64,000 bases of DNA from Oscillospiraceae bacterium (GCA_017405865.1 JAFQZN010000033.1:1-64000), one strand, 5' to 3'; numbered from the stretch's first letter, positions 33,761 through 42,341 are shown. A program made the numbers and translations. The notes: a model not told the origin generated them from the letters alone.

Positions 33761-33786
33761 GACGCAAAGGAGCATAAAATGTTACG
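33761..33786 (-). promoter_or_regulatory. ECF-type promoter of the sigma-serpin operon
   Basis: On the minus strand CGTAAC (33786-33781) is followed by a T-rich 16-nt spacer and CGTC (33764-33761). The AAC, 16 nt, CGTC layout is the classic ECF sigma promoter. It lies about 36 bases before the sigma-factor start. Confidence 0.65.
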
Positions 33787-33788
33787 AA

Positions 33789-33813
33789 ACTGCGGCGAAA
33801 TTTTCGCCGCAGT
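33789..33813. terminator. Palindromic terminator between the Nudix and sigma genes
   Basis: ACTGCGGCGAAA pairs with its complement over almost no loop. It lies between the end of the Nudix gene and the ECF promoter, and could end the Nudix transcript. Confidence 0.6.
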
Positions 33814-33825
33814 CAAGAAATGTCT

Positions 33826-34389
33826 CTATTTCAGCGCCGCGATGCGGGCGTTAAGCTTGCTGTAGATGCGCTTGACAAACCACGGCTCGGTGGAGGCGGC
33901 AAGCGCCTGTTCGGGCGTAAACCATGCAACGCCGGAGTTTTCGTCCTCGCAGATGCGCAGCGGCTCTGCATCGTCCGCCTCCAGCAGATACGTCACGTTC
34001 AGATGCAGGTGGCTCGAAACGTATTCGCCGCGCTTTTCGTGACCGTCTACGGTCAGGCATTCCAGCGAGGCGATTTGTCCGTCGATCGGTCTGACGTCGT
34101 GCAAGCCGGTCTCCTCGCGGCATTCTCTTATTGCGACCTGCAGCAGGTCGCGCTCGCCGTCGGCATGACCGCCGCACCACGACCATGAATCATAGATCCT
34201 GTGGTAAACCATCAGCACCTTTGTCCGTTCCCTGTTCGTCACCCACGCCGACGCCGTCATGTGCGCGACGCGGTCGCTGCGCGAAAACACGTCCTCATGT
34301 TCGTCCATATACGAAAGCATCAGCGCTTTGTCCCGCGCCTCCTGCTCATTGCACGGCTGATACGCCGCGATCGCTTCGCGGAGCTCCAT
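33826..34389 (-). CDS. Nudix hydrolase, second copy
   Basis: This 187-residue protein has the Nudix box from GGHADGERD to RECREETGL with the catalytic EE pair. An N-terminal helical region of about 40 residues precedes the domain. It differs clearly from the Nudix protein at 30 kb. It is a single gene, divergent from glnA and upstream of the sigma-serpin operon. The substrate is unknown. Confidence 0.88.
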   Translation of the reverse strand: MELREAIAAYQPCNEQEARDKALMLSYMDEHEDVFSRSDRVAHMTASAWVTNRERTKVLMVYHRIYDSWSWCGGHADGERDLLQVAIRECREETGLHDVRPIDGQIASLECLTVDGHEKRGEYVSSHLHLNVTYLLEADDAEPLRICEDENSGVAWFTPEQALAASTEPWFVKRIYSKLNARIAALK

Positions 34390-34465
34390 AGCAGCACCTC
34401 CCGCCTGATTATATGCTGATTATAGTCCAAAACCGCTGAAATCTCAAGCTTATCATCATTTTTTC

Positions 34466-34494
34466 TTGACATCAGGTATTTATTGGAATATGAT
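34466..34494 (+). promoter_or_regulatory. Sigma-A promoter of glnA
   Basis: TTGACA at 34466-34471 and TATGAT at 34489-34494 are separated by 17 nt. I see no obvious GlnR/TnrA operator. Confidence 0.75.
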
Positions 34495-34529
34495 ATGAAT
34501 TAGCCAAAAAATAAGGAGGATGCAACTCT

Positions 34530-35960
34530 ATGGCAAAAACACTGAAGGATATTCTCAAGCTCTGCGAAGAAAAGCAGATTCGCATTGTTGATTTCAAAAT
34601 GACGGACATCGACGGCAGATGGCGTCATTTGAGCATTCCCGTCGAGCGCCTCAACGAGGACACCATGACCTACGGCATCGGCTTTGACGGCTCCAACTAC
34701 GGCTACGCGCCCGTGGAGAGCAGCGACATGGTCTTCGTCCCGGATCTGGACAGCGCCGTTGTGGATAACTTCGCGCGCATTCCCACCCTCTCCATGATCG
34801 GCGACGTCATGGTCATCGACCGCCCGGCAAACCGTCCCTTCGACCAGTATCCGAGAAACGTCGCAAAGCGCGCCATCGCCTACATGCAGGAGAAGGGCGT
34901 CGCCGATCAGATGATCGTCGGTCCGGAGTACGAATTCTATGTCTTTGACGGCGTGCATTTCGACACCCAGCCCGAGAACACCGGCTATTGCATCGACGCA
35001 AGGCAGGCCGAGTGGAACGGCGCCGAGGACGACAACAACAACGGCTATATCGTCCAGCACAAGGCGGGCTATCATGCCTGCCTGCCGCAGGACGTCAACA
35101 ATGACCTGCGCAGCAAGATCTGCCTGATGATGGAGGACTGGGGCGTTAAGGTCAAGTATCATCATCACGAGGTCGGCGGCTGCGGTCAGCTGGAGGTCGA
35201 GGTCGAGCTCGGCGACATGGTCGCGCTCGCGGACGGCACGATGACCGCGAAGTACGTCATCAAAAACGCCGCTGCCGAGGAGGGCAGAACGGCGACCTTC
35301 ATGCCGAAGCCCGTCGCGGGTGAGGCAGGCAGCGGCATGCACGTGCATATGCAGCTGTTCAAGAACGGCGAGCCGCTGTTCTACGACGAGAAGGGTTACG
35401 CCCAGCTCAGCGAAACGGCGATGCACTTCATCGGCGGTCTGCTGACGCACGCGGCTTCCATCTGCGCGATCACGAACCCCTCCACCAACTCCTACAAGCG
35501 TCTGATCCCCGGCTATGAGGCTCCCGTCACCATCGGCTACGCCATGGCAAACCGCAGCGCGGTCATCCGCATTCCCGCCTATGCAAAGGCGCCGAAGAAC
35601 AAGCGCTTTGAGCTTCGCAATCCGGACGCGACCTGCAACCCGTACTATGCCTTTGCTGCGATTCTGATGGCAGGTCTGGACGGCATCGAGAAGAAGATCG
35701 ACCCGCATGCAAACGGCTGGGGTCCGTTCGACTGCAACCTCTTCGATCTTCCCGATGAGGAAAAGGCGAAGCTCGGCGGTCTGCCCAAGACCCTCGACGA
35801 AGCCCTGGACGCACTGGAAAAGGATCACGACTATCTGACCAAGGGCGGCGTGTTCCCGGAGCGCCTGATCGAGATCATGATCGAAAAGCACCGCAAGGAA
35901 GCCGAGAAGATCTCCCGCATCCCCCACCCGGCGGAATTCGCCATGTACTACGATCTGTAA
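34530..35960 (+). CDS. glnA: Type I glutamine synthetase
   Basis: GlnA makes glutamine from glutamate, ammonia and ATP. The 476-residue protein has the beta-grasp N-terminus with DGSNYGYAPV in place of the usual DGSS motif, the EYEFYVFD metal site, VEVELG, the ATP-binding KPVAGEAGSGMHVH, and NRSAVIRIP. The adenylylation site of enterobacterial enzymes (NLYDLP) reads NLFDLP here. The Tyr is replaced by Phe, so control by adenylylation is unlikely. A strong AAGGAGG and a near-consensus promoter precede it. Confidence 0.96.
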   Translation: MAKTLKDILKLCEEKQIRIVDFKMTDIDGRWRHLSIPVERLNEDTMTYGIGFDGSNYGYAPVESSDMVFVPDLDSAVVDNFARIPTLSMIGDVMVIDRPANRPFDQYPRNVAKRAIAYMQEKGVADQMIVGPEYEFYVFDGVHFDTQPENTGYCIDARQAEWNGAEDDNNNGYIVQHKAGYHACLPQDVNNDLRSKICLMMEDWGVKVKYHHHEVGGCGQLEVEVELGDMVALADGTMTAKYVIKNAAAEEGRTATFMPKPVAGEAGSGMHVHMQLFKNGEPLFYDEKGYAQLSETAMHFIGGLLTHAASICAITNPSTNSYKRLIPGYEAPVTIGYAMANRSAVIRIPAYAKAPKNKRFELRNPDATCNPYYAFAAILMAGLDGIEKKIDPHANGWGPFDCNLFDLPDEEKAKLGGLPKTLDEALDALEKDHDYLTKGGVFPERLIEIMIEKHRKEAEKISRIPHPAEFAMYYDL

Positions 35961-35969
35961 TTCACGTAC

Positions 35970-36006
35970 AAAGACGGCTGTTGCAATTGGCAGCAGCCGT
36001 CTTTCG
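35970..36006 (+). terminator. Terminator after glnA
   Basis: AAAGACGGCTG pairs with CAGCCGTCTTT over a 13-nt loop. It may also serve the convergent DUF362 gene. Confidence 0.85.
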
Positions 36007-36007
36007 T

Positions 36008-37156
36008 TTATCGGTTCAATATCCTTGCCGGCAGCGGGCGGTGCACCTTCATTGCGCCCTTCGGGCAGAACTCCTGGCAACAGAAGCAGCGGATGCACTT
36101 CTGATAGTCCACGCGTGCCTTTTTCTCCTGCAAAGCGATCGCCTCCGCAGGACACATGTTCGCGCACAGTCCGCAGCCGACGCACTCCGACTTTTTGAGC
36201 TTCGGCGACGAGCGCAGCGCTTTCTTTGCGATCTTGCCGAAGAGCTCCCCCGCTTTCCCGGGGAATACCGTTTCAAAGTGCATTCCTCTGCCGCGTTCGA
36301 TGCGCTCAAAATCGGGGATCACGAAATCGTCCGCATTCCCCGCCGTTTCGATCTGATCTGCGCGTTCCGGCACAAGCCCGTAATTCGCAGCGGCGCGCAA
36401 GGTCGGCACGACCATCGGATCCAATCCGATCAGCTTGGCGCAGATCATGTCAATCTTATGGCAATTTGTCCCCGCAAGCAGCGCGCCCATGTGGCGCGGC
36501 GTGCCTGCTGTCGGACCGTTGCCCTCCATGGCAAGCACGGCGTCGACGATATAATAATGCGGCTTGAAATAGTCATTGAGATCAATGATCATTCCCGCGA
36601 AATCCAGCGGATCGGGAAAGCGGAAGTGATACTCCGGCTTCATCGTCCCCGGGATCACGCCGAAGAGGTTTTTGGTCGCGGCGGAAAGGCACATCATGCC
36701 GTGGCTTTTGAGCTTGCAGAAGCTGATGATCGCGTCCGCGCCGTCCAGCCACGCGGTATAGGTGAAGGTCTTTGCAACGTGCGCCTCCGGATAGACAGCG
36801 CTGCTCTGCTCAAAATTGTGATTGAGCTGTCCGCCCGCTTCCTCCACGGCGCGAAGGCCGGTGACGGCATAGACGCGATTCAGGACGGCGGCGTTGAAGA
36901 GATTGCCCGGGCTGTCGCCGACGGTGACCTCCGCGCCGCGCGCGACGAGCATTTCTGTCAGCGCGGCAAGCAGCGCAGGATGGGTCGTCGCCGCCGTTTC
37001 CGGCTTCATCGCCGAGACGAGATTCGCCTTGATCGCAATTTTCATCCCTGGCTTCACCCAAACCAAGCCGCCGAACGGCGCAAGCGCCTCCTCCAGTGCC
37101 TGCAGGCAGTGCTCTCTTTGATAGTCTTCGCAGCGAACAATGGAAACCTCCGGCAT
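36008..37156 (-). CDS. DUF362 protein with two C-terminal 4Fe-4S clusters
   Basis: The 382-residue protein has an N-terminal DUF362 domain (about 5-300, with KANLVSAMKPETAATTHP and GDSPGN). A ferredoxin module follows with CVGCGLCANMCP near residue 325 and CIRCFCCQEFCP near 355. DUF362 ferredoxins are common in strict anaerobes and their electron partners are unknown. The HPALL/GDSPG pattern is strongly conserved in the family. AAGGAGG lies before the ATG. Confidence 0.9.
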   Translation of the reverse strand: MPEVSIVRCEDYQREHCLQALEEALAPFGGLVWVKPGMKIAIKANLVSAMKPETAATTHPALLAALTEMLVARGAEVTVGDSPGNLFNAAVLNRVYAVTGLRAVEEAGGQLNHNFEQSSAVYPEAHVAKTFTYTAWLDGADAIISFCKLKSHGMMCLSAATKNLFGVIPGTMKPEYHFRFPDPLDFAGMIIDLNDYFKPHYYIVDAVLAMEGNGPTAGTPRHMGALLAGTNCHKIDMICAKLIGLDPMVVPTLRAAANYGLVPERADQIETAGNADDFVIPDFERIERGRGMHFETVFPGKAGELFGKIAKKALRSSPKLKKSECVGCGLCANMCPAEAIALQEKKARVDYQKCIRCFCCQEFCPKGAMKVHRPLPARILNR

Positions 37157-37287
37157 AACCTCGCCTCCTTTTGCGTATCATCATACCACAATTTGCTCAA
37201 ATGTCAAATGAGAATTCCTCCGGATTTCCGTACATATTGCTCAAAAATGTACAGCAAGATTTGGCAATTTCGGCAAGGGAAAAAACG

Positions 37288-37316
37288 TTGCATTTTCAGC
37301 AATATCACAATATAAT
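37288..37316 (+). promoter_or_regulatory. Sigma-A promoter of the ssnA leader
   Basis: TTGCAT at 37288-37293 and TATAAT at 37311-37316 are separated by 17 nt. The transcript would have a leader of about 140 nt before ssnA. Confidence 0.75.
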
Positions 37317-37350
37317 TATAGTGTAATTGAAGATTGATAGCTGTAACGAA

Positions 37351-37430
37351 GTGCTGCGCGCACGGGCTGACACTATCACTCAGGGTTACTTGAGTGGAGA
37401 TGCGGAGTAGTTCCGTGTCCCCATTTTTTG
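37351..37430 (+). promoter_or_regulatory. Structured RNA leader with terminator-like end (possible riboswitch)
   Basis: A GTGC/GCAC hairpin (37351-37363) is followed by a closing stem GGG-CT-GACAC (37364-37373) with GTGTC-CCC (37415-37422). Two further hairpins, CACTCA/TGAGTG (37377-37382 with 37391-37396) and CGGA/TCCG (37403-37415), lie inside this stem. ATTTTTTG follows at 37423-37430. The shape, a multi-branched element ending in a U run, suits a metabolite-sensing attenuator. I recall a candidate RNA class named ssnA motif in Clostridiales but cannot confirm a match. Confidence 0.5.
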
Positions 37431-37463
37431 TTTCTTCGGATTATTTATACAGGAGGTTATTCT

Positions 37464-38822
37464 ATGTACATTCTTGCAAACGGCAAACTCATCACGAGAA
37501 GCGAAACGCTCCCCTTCCTGCCCGACGGCGGCGTCGTCATCGACGGCACGAAAATCAAGGAAGTCGGAAAGACCGCCGACCTGAAGGCAAAGTACCCCGA
37601 CGCGGAATTCATCGACGCAAAGGGCGGCGTGATCATGCCCGCGCTGATCAACGCCCATACGCATATCTATTCCGCACTGGCGCGCGGCCTTTCCATCAAG
37701 AGCAACAACGCCGACAACTTCTACGACGTTTTGGACAAGCAGTGGTGGGCGATCGACCGCAAGCTGTATTTGAGCGGCACTAGAGCCTCGGCGGACGCTT
37801 TGTATATCGACTGCATCAAGCAGGGCGTCACGACGATCTTCGACCATCACGCCTCCTACGGTGAGATCCCCGGCTCTCTGCACGAGATTGCGGAGTCTGC
37901 AAAGAAATTCGGCATCCGCTCCTGCCTGTGCTATGAAGTCTCCGACAGAGACGGCGAGGAAAAGTGCCTGCAGGGCATCAAGGAAAACGCCGACTTTATC
38001 AGCGAATGCGCCGAGCGCAAGGATCCGATGCTTGCCGCCATGTTCGGCGGTCACGCGCTGTTCACGATCTCGGACAAGACCTTTGAGCGCATGGTCGAGG
38101 CCAACAACGGACGCACAGGCTATCACATCCACGTCTCCGAGGGCTGGAACGACGTCTACGACTCCATCCAGAACTACCACTGCCGCCCGGTCGAGCGTCT
38201 GTACAAGCACGGCATTCTCGGCGAAAAGACGATTCTCGGCCACTGCATCCACGTGACGGATAAGGAGATCGACCTGATCCGCGAGACGAACACGATGGTC
38301 GTCAATAACCCCGAATCTAACATGGGCAACGCCGTCGGCACCTGCCCCGTCCTGCCGCTTTACAAAAACGGCATTCTGCTCGGTCTCGGTACCGACGCAT
38401 ACACGAACGACATGCTTGAATCCATCAAGGTCGCGCTTTGCGCGCAGCGGCAGAATGCGGAGCTTCCGAACGTCGGCTGGTGTGAGGTCACGGATATGCT
38501 CTTCAAGAACAACGCAAAGATCGGCGCAAAGTACTTCCCCGACAAGCTGGGTGTTTTGGAGGCAGGCGCTGCAGCCGACGTCATCGTCATGGATTACAAG
38601 CCCTTCACACCGTTCTCGAGCGCCAACATCGACGGCCACATGATCTTCGGTATGACCGGCAGACAGTGCCAGACAACGATCGCAAACGGCAAGCTGCTGA
38701 TGAAGGACCGCGAGCTGATCGGCATCGACGAAGAAGCCGAAAACGCCCATATCCTTGAGGAAGCAAAGAAGCTCTGGGGCGATTTGAACGACTGCAGATA
38801 CGACGCATACGGCGAAATCTGA
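37464..38822 (+). CDS. ssnA: Putative aminohydrolase SsnA
   Basis: SsnA is an amidohydrolase-fold enzyme of the guanine deaminase/chlorohydrolase group that occurs with selenium-dependent molybdenum hydroxylases and in anaerobic purine breakdown clusters. The 452-residue protein shows MPALINAHTHIYSALARG (metal histidines), IFDHHASYGEI, HIHVSEG, LGHCIHV and GLGTDAYTND with the catalytic Asp. ACAGGAGG lies before the ATG. A leader RNA precedes it, and a membrane protein gene and ygfK follow in the same direction. Confidence 0.93.
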   Translation: MYILANGKLITRSETLPFLPDGGVVIDGTKIKEVGKTADLKAKYPDAEFIDAKGGVIMPALINAHTHIYSALARGLSIKSNNADNFYDVLDKQWWAIDRKLYLSGTRASADALYIDCIKQGVTTIFDHHASYGEIPGSLHEIAESAKKFGIRSCLCYEVSDRDGEEKCLQGIKENADFISECAERKDPMLAAMFGGHALFTISDKTFERMVEANNGRTGYHIHVSEGWNDVYDSIQNYHCRPVERLYKHGILGEKTILGHCIHVTDKEIDLIRETNTMVVNNPESNMGNAVGTCPVLPLYKNGILLGLGTDAYTNDMLESIKVALCAQRQNAELPNVGWCEVTDMLFKNNAKIGAKYFPDKLGVLEAGAAADVIVMDYKPFTPFSSANIDGHMIFGMTGRQCQTTIANGKLLMKDRELIGIDEEAENAHILEEAKKLWGDLNDCRYDAYGEI

Positions 38823-38829
38823 GGTACAC

Positions 38830-39315
38830 ATGAAACGCATAGCAAAGAAAAGAGCGGCGGCAAAATGGATATTGCTTGCGCTGCTGGTCTACTGCCTTGT
38901 CATCACAGCGCTGACCTATCTTCTGCCGGACAGCCGCACTGCAGCGATCCTCTGCCCGTTTACCCTCGTGGCGGTCTATTTGGAGCAGTGGACAGCAGAA
39001 TCTGCGGCGATCGTCGTGATCTCCCGCATTCTGGTCTGGCTCTTTGCCGCCCTTCCGCTCGTCGGCTGGTTCCTGCTGTGCAAGCCGGTGCGCGCCGGCA
39101 AGACCATGATCGTCGCGCCGTACTGTCTGCTGCTTGCCTGTAACCTCTGGATCACCTTGAGCCATCTCATAACCGGTCTCGGCATCAAAAACACGGTATA
39201 TATGGCCCCCACCCTGCAATACGTCAGCATTACCCTGCGGCTGTTCGCGGTCAGCCTCGTGATTTCCGTCGCGGTGCTGGTATCCGTCTGCTTCTGGCAG
39301 CCGAAAAAAACTTAA
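38830..39315 (+). CDS. Integral membrane protein between ssnA and ygfK
   Basis: This 161-residue protein has four to five transmembrane segments (about 13-32, 37-50, 60-80, 96-118, 130-152), a basic N-terminus and a basic C-terminal tail. No transporter motif is visible, and it is shorter than known purine permeases. It starts 7 bp after ssnA and ends 14 bp before ygfK, so the three form one operon. It might anchor or assist the YgfK enzyme or be a small transporter. This is inference only. Confidence 0.75.
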   Translation: MKRIAKKRAAAKWILLALLVYCLVITALTYLLPDSRTAAILCPFTLVAVYLEQWTAESAAIVVISRILVWLFAALPLVGWFLLCKPVRAGKTMIVAPYCLLLACNLWITLSHLITGLGIKNTVYMAPTLQYVSITLRLFAVSLVISVAVLVSVCFWQPKKT

Positions 39316-39329
39316 CGGAGGAATCAACT

Positions 39330-42275
39330 ATGTCTGAAAGAATGTATCCCATTCCCTTTAAATCCCTGATGAAATGGATCGTTACCGAATACGCTCGCGA
39401 AGGCGAGATTTTCGGCATCCACGCGCCCTATCTTGCAAAGGGCAAGACCCTGCCGATCTTCGGCGAGAGGATCGAGACTCCCTTCGGCCCCGCCGCAGGT
39501 CCGAACAGCCAGCTTGCGCAGAACATCATCGCCTCCTACATGGCGGGCGCGCGCTTCTTCGAGGTCAAGACCGTGCAGAAAATGGACGGCGAGGACCTTG
39601 CCCGCTGTGTGCCGCGTCCCTGCATCCTTGCAGACGACGAGGGTTACAACCAGGAATGGTCCACAGAGCTGACCGTCCCGCAGGCGCAGGACGAGTACAT
39701 CAAGGCATGGTGCGCGCTGAAGGTTCTCTCCAAGGTCTACGGCTTCGGCGACCCCGACGGCTTCGTGTTCAACATGTCCGTCGGCTACGATCTGGAGGGC
39801 ATCAAGGGCGAGAAGGTCAACACCTACATCGAAAACATGAAGGACGCCTCCAAAACGCCGCAGTTTGCCGAGTGCAAGGAGGTCCTCAAGGAGTTCTTCC
39901 CGGAGGAGACGGACTTTATCGACGCGATCACGCCGCGCATTTCCCGCTCCATTACCCTCTCCACGCTGCACGGCTGCCCGCCCGATGAGATCGAGCGCAT
40001 TGCGACCTACCTCATCAGTGAAAAGAAGGTCAATACCTTCGTCAAGTGCAACCCGACCATTCTCGGCTACAAGACCGCCCGCAGCATCCTCGACTCCATG
40101 GGCTATGACTACATCGTCTTTGACGAGCACCACTTCAACGAAGACCTCCAGTGGGCGGACGCCGTTCCGATGTTCGAGCGCCTGCAGGCGCTGGCGGACA
40201 AGACCGGCGTGGAATTCGGTCTGAAGCTCTCCAACACCTTCCCCGTCGACACCACGCGCGGCGAGCTGCCCGGCGACGAAATGTATATGTCCGGCCGCAG
40301 CCTCTTCCCGCTGACGATCGAGATGTGCAACCGCATTTCCAAGCAGTTCAAGGGCAAGATGCGGATCTCCTTCGCGGGCGGCGCGGAATTCTTCAACTGC
40401 GACAAGCTCTTTGCCGCAGGCATCTGGCCGATCACCGTTGCGACGACCATCCTCAAGCCCGGCGGCTACAACCGTCTGAAGCAGATGTGCGAAAAGGTCG
40501 AGGGCATGCCGTTCAAGGCGTTCGCCGGAACGGACTCCGCCGCGATCGAAGCTTTGAGCATCGGCAGCCACACGAACTACCACCATCTCAAGCCCATCAA
40601 GCCGATCCCCGCGCGCAAGAACGAGGAGCGCGTGCCGTGGATGGACTGCTTCATGGCGCCCTGCAAGGGCGGCTGCCCGATCGCGCAGGATATCCCCGAA
40701 TACATTGAGCTGTGCAGAAAGGGTCTGTACGGTCCCGCGCTGAAGCTCATCACCGAGAAGAACGCGCTGCCGTTCATCACCGGCACAATCTGCGCCCACC
40801 GCTGCCAGAACAAGTGCACCCGCAACTTCTACGACGAATCCGTGCAGATCCGCGACACCAAGCTGATTGCGGCGCAGCACGGCTACGGCGCGCTGATGGC
40901 TTCCATTGAGAAGCCCGCCAAGGTAGAGGGCAAGAAGGTCGCCATCGTCGGCGGCGGTCCGACCGGCATCGCCGCGGCGTACTTCCTCGGCAGAGCCGGT
41001 GTGGAGACTACGATCTTTGAGCGCGAGAACAGTCTCGGCGGCGTTCCCCGCCACGTCATTCCCGCCTTCCGCATCACGGACGAAGCAATCGACAAGGACG
41101 TCGCCCTTATGCAAAAGTACGGCGTGGAAGTCAAGCTCGGCGCACCCGCCCCCTCCGTCGCAGAGCTCAAGGCAATGGGCTACACCCACATTCTCATGGC
41201 AGTCGGCGCATGGAAGGCAGGCACGTTGGATATTGAGGGCAACGTCGTCGGCGTCATCGGCTGGATGAAAGACATGAAGAAGGAAGTCAAGCCCTGTCTG
41301 TCCGGCTCGGTCGTCGTGGTCGGCGCGGGCAACACTGCCATGGACGCGGCGCGCGTGGCAAAGCGCATGGGCGCGGACGCTACCATCGTCTACCGCCGCA
41401 CCAAGAAGTACATGCCCGCTGATGAGCACGAGCTGAAGCTCGCCATCGAAGACGGCGTGAAATTCGTCGAGCTGGCCGCTCCCGTCAAGCAGGCGGATGG
41501 CAAGCTCTGTCTGGAAAAGATGAAGCTCGGCGAGCCGGACGCCTCCGGTCGCCGCTCCCCCGTTCCCACGGGCGAGTTCTTCGAGATCCCCTGTGATCTC
41601 GTCGTCTCCGCCGTCGGCGAAAAGGTCGACGCCGACCTCATGGCAGCCAACGGCATCGAGATGGGTCGCAAGGGTCCCGCCTTCCAGACCAATATCGAGG
41701 GCGTCTATGCCGCAGGCGACTGCCACCGCGGTCCGGCGACTGTCGTCGAGGGTATTGCCGACGCCGCGAAGTTCGCAGAGATCGTAATCGGCGCAAAGCA
41801 CGAGTATGAGATCCCCGAGCAGGCCTACGTCACCAAGGCGGAGGCGATCGCAAAGAAGGGCATCCTCAAGATGAGCAAGGAAGCCTGCTGCGAGGGCAGC
41901 CGCTGCCTTGACTGCAACACCGTCTGTGAAAACTGTGCGGACTCCTGCCCGAACCGCGCGAACGTCGTCATCAAGCTCGCCGACGGCAGACACGAGATCC
42001 TGCATATCGACAAGATGTGCAACGAATGCGGCAACTGCACGCACTTCTGCCCGTACGCCTCCGAGCCGTGCCACGACAAGTTCACCCTCTTCCAGACGGA
42101 GAAGGACATGGACGATTCTACGAACTTCGGCTTCCTGTTCCGCGAGGACGGCAAGGTGCGCGTCCGTCTGGCGACGGAGATGATCGTCGACCTCGATCAG
42201 CCGAACGATCTGCCCAAGGACATCGAGCTGTTCATTCTCACTGTCCGCAGCAAGTACAGCTATCTGTACAAATAA
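39330..42275 (+). CDS. ygfK: YgfK-type flavin/iron-sulfur oxidoreductase (putative selenate reductase subunit)
   Basis: The 981-residue multidomain protein matches YgfK. It starts with a dihydroorotate-dehydrogenase-like TIM barrel (about 1-420, with TPFGPAAGPNSQLAQN). A GltD-like Fe-S domain follows (CKGGCPIAQDIPEY, then HRCQNKCTR), then FAD (VAIVGGGPTGIAAA) and NAD(P) (VVVVGAGNTAMDAA) Rossmann sites. It ends in a ferredoxin module (CNECGNCTHFCP near residue 900). The family is tied to selenium-dependent hydroxylases and to anaerobic purine catabolism in gut bacteria. No molybdenum hydroxylase gene is visible in the window. Confidence 0.93.
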   Translation: MSERMYPIPFKSLMKWIVTEYAREGEIFGIHAPYLAKGKTLPIFGERIETPFGPAAGPNSQLAQNIIASYMAGARFFEVKTVQKMDGEDLARCVPRPCILADDEGYNQEWSTELTVPQAQDEYIKAWCALKVLSKVYGFGDPDGFVFNMSVGYDLEGIKGEKVNTYIENMKDASKTPQFAECKEVLKEFFPEETDFIDAITPRISRSITLSTLHGCPPDEIERIATYLISEKKVNTFVKCNPTILGYKTARSILDSMGYDYIVFDEHHFNEDLQWADAVPMFERLQALADKTGVEFGLKLSNTFPVDTTRGELPGDEMYMSGRSLFPLTIEMCNRISKQFKGKMRISFAGGAEFFNCDKLFAAGIWPITVATTILKPGGYNRLKQMCEKVEGMPFKAFAGTDSAAIEALSIGSHTNYHHLKPIKPIPARKNEERVPWMDCFMAPCKGGCPIAQDIPEYIELCRKGLYGPALKLITEKNALPFITGTICAHRCQNKCTRNFYDESVQIRDTKLIAAQHGYGALMASIEKPAKVEGKKVAIVGGGPTGIAAAYFLGRAGVETTIFERENSLGGVPRHVIPAFRITDEAIDKDVALMQKYGVEVKLGAPAPSVAELKAMGYTHILMAVGAWKAGTLDIEGNVVGVIGWMKDMKKEVKPCLSGSVVVVGAGNTAMDAARVAKRMGADATIVYRRTKKYMPADEHELKLAIEDGVKFVELAAPVKQADGKLCLEKMKLGEPDASGRRSPVPTGEFFEIPCDLVVSAVGEKVDADLMAANGIEMGRKGPAFQTNIEGVYAAGDCHRGPATVVEGIADAAKFAEIVIGAKHEYEIPEQAYVTKAEAIAKKGILKMSKEACCEGSRCLDCNTVCENCADSCPNRANVVIKLADGRHEILHIDKMCNECGNCTHFCPYASEPCHDKFTLFQTEKDMDDSTNFGFLFREDGKVRVRLATEMIVDLDQPNDLPKDIELFILTVRSKYSYLYK

Positions 42276-42285
42276 TCCGTGTTTC

Positions 42286-42317
42286 AAAAGCGGCGGCTCG
42301 TTTGAGCCGCCGCTTTT
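42286..42317 (+). terminator. Terminator after ygfK
   Basis: A 14-bp stem (AAAAGCGGCGGCTC and its complement) with a 4-nt loop ends in TTTT. Confidence 0.92.
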
Positions 42318-42341
42318 CGTCCTTGCTGTTTCTTCATTTTT

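Larger units (their letters stand above)
37157..37463. other. Gap between DUF362 gene and ssnA with promoter and structured leader
   Basis: The left half is AT-rich and holds the divergent start regions. The right half holds the sigma-A promoter and the structured leader listed separately. No further gene is seen. Confidence 0.7.

Noticed and set aside
34500..36185. Minus-strand open frame opposite glnA
   Set aside because: Antisense shadow; no motif, no start context, and glnA accounts for the sequence.
39324..42287. Long minus-strand open frame opposite ygfK
   Set aside because: Same antisense effect of codon bias; ygfK on the plus strand is full length with clear motifs.
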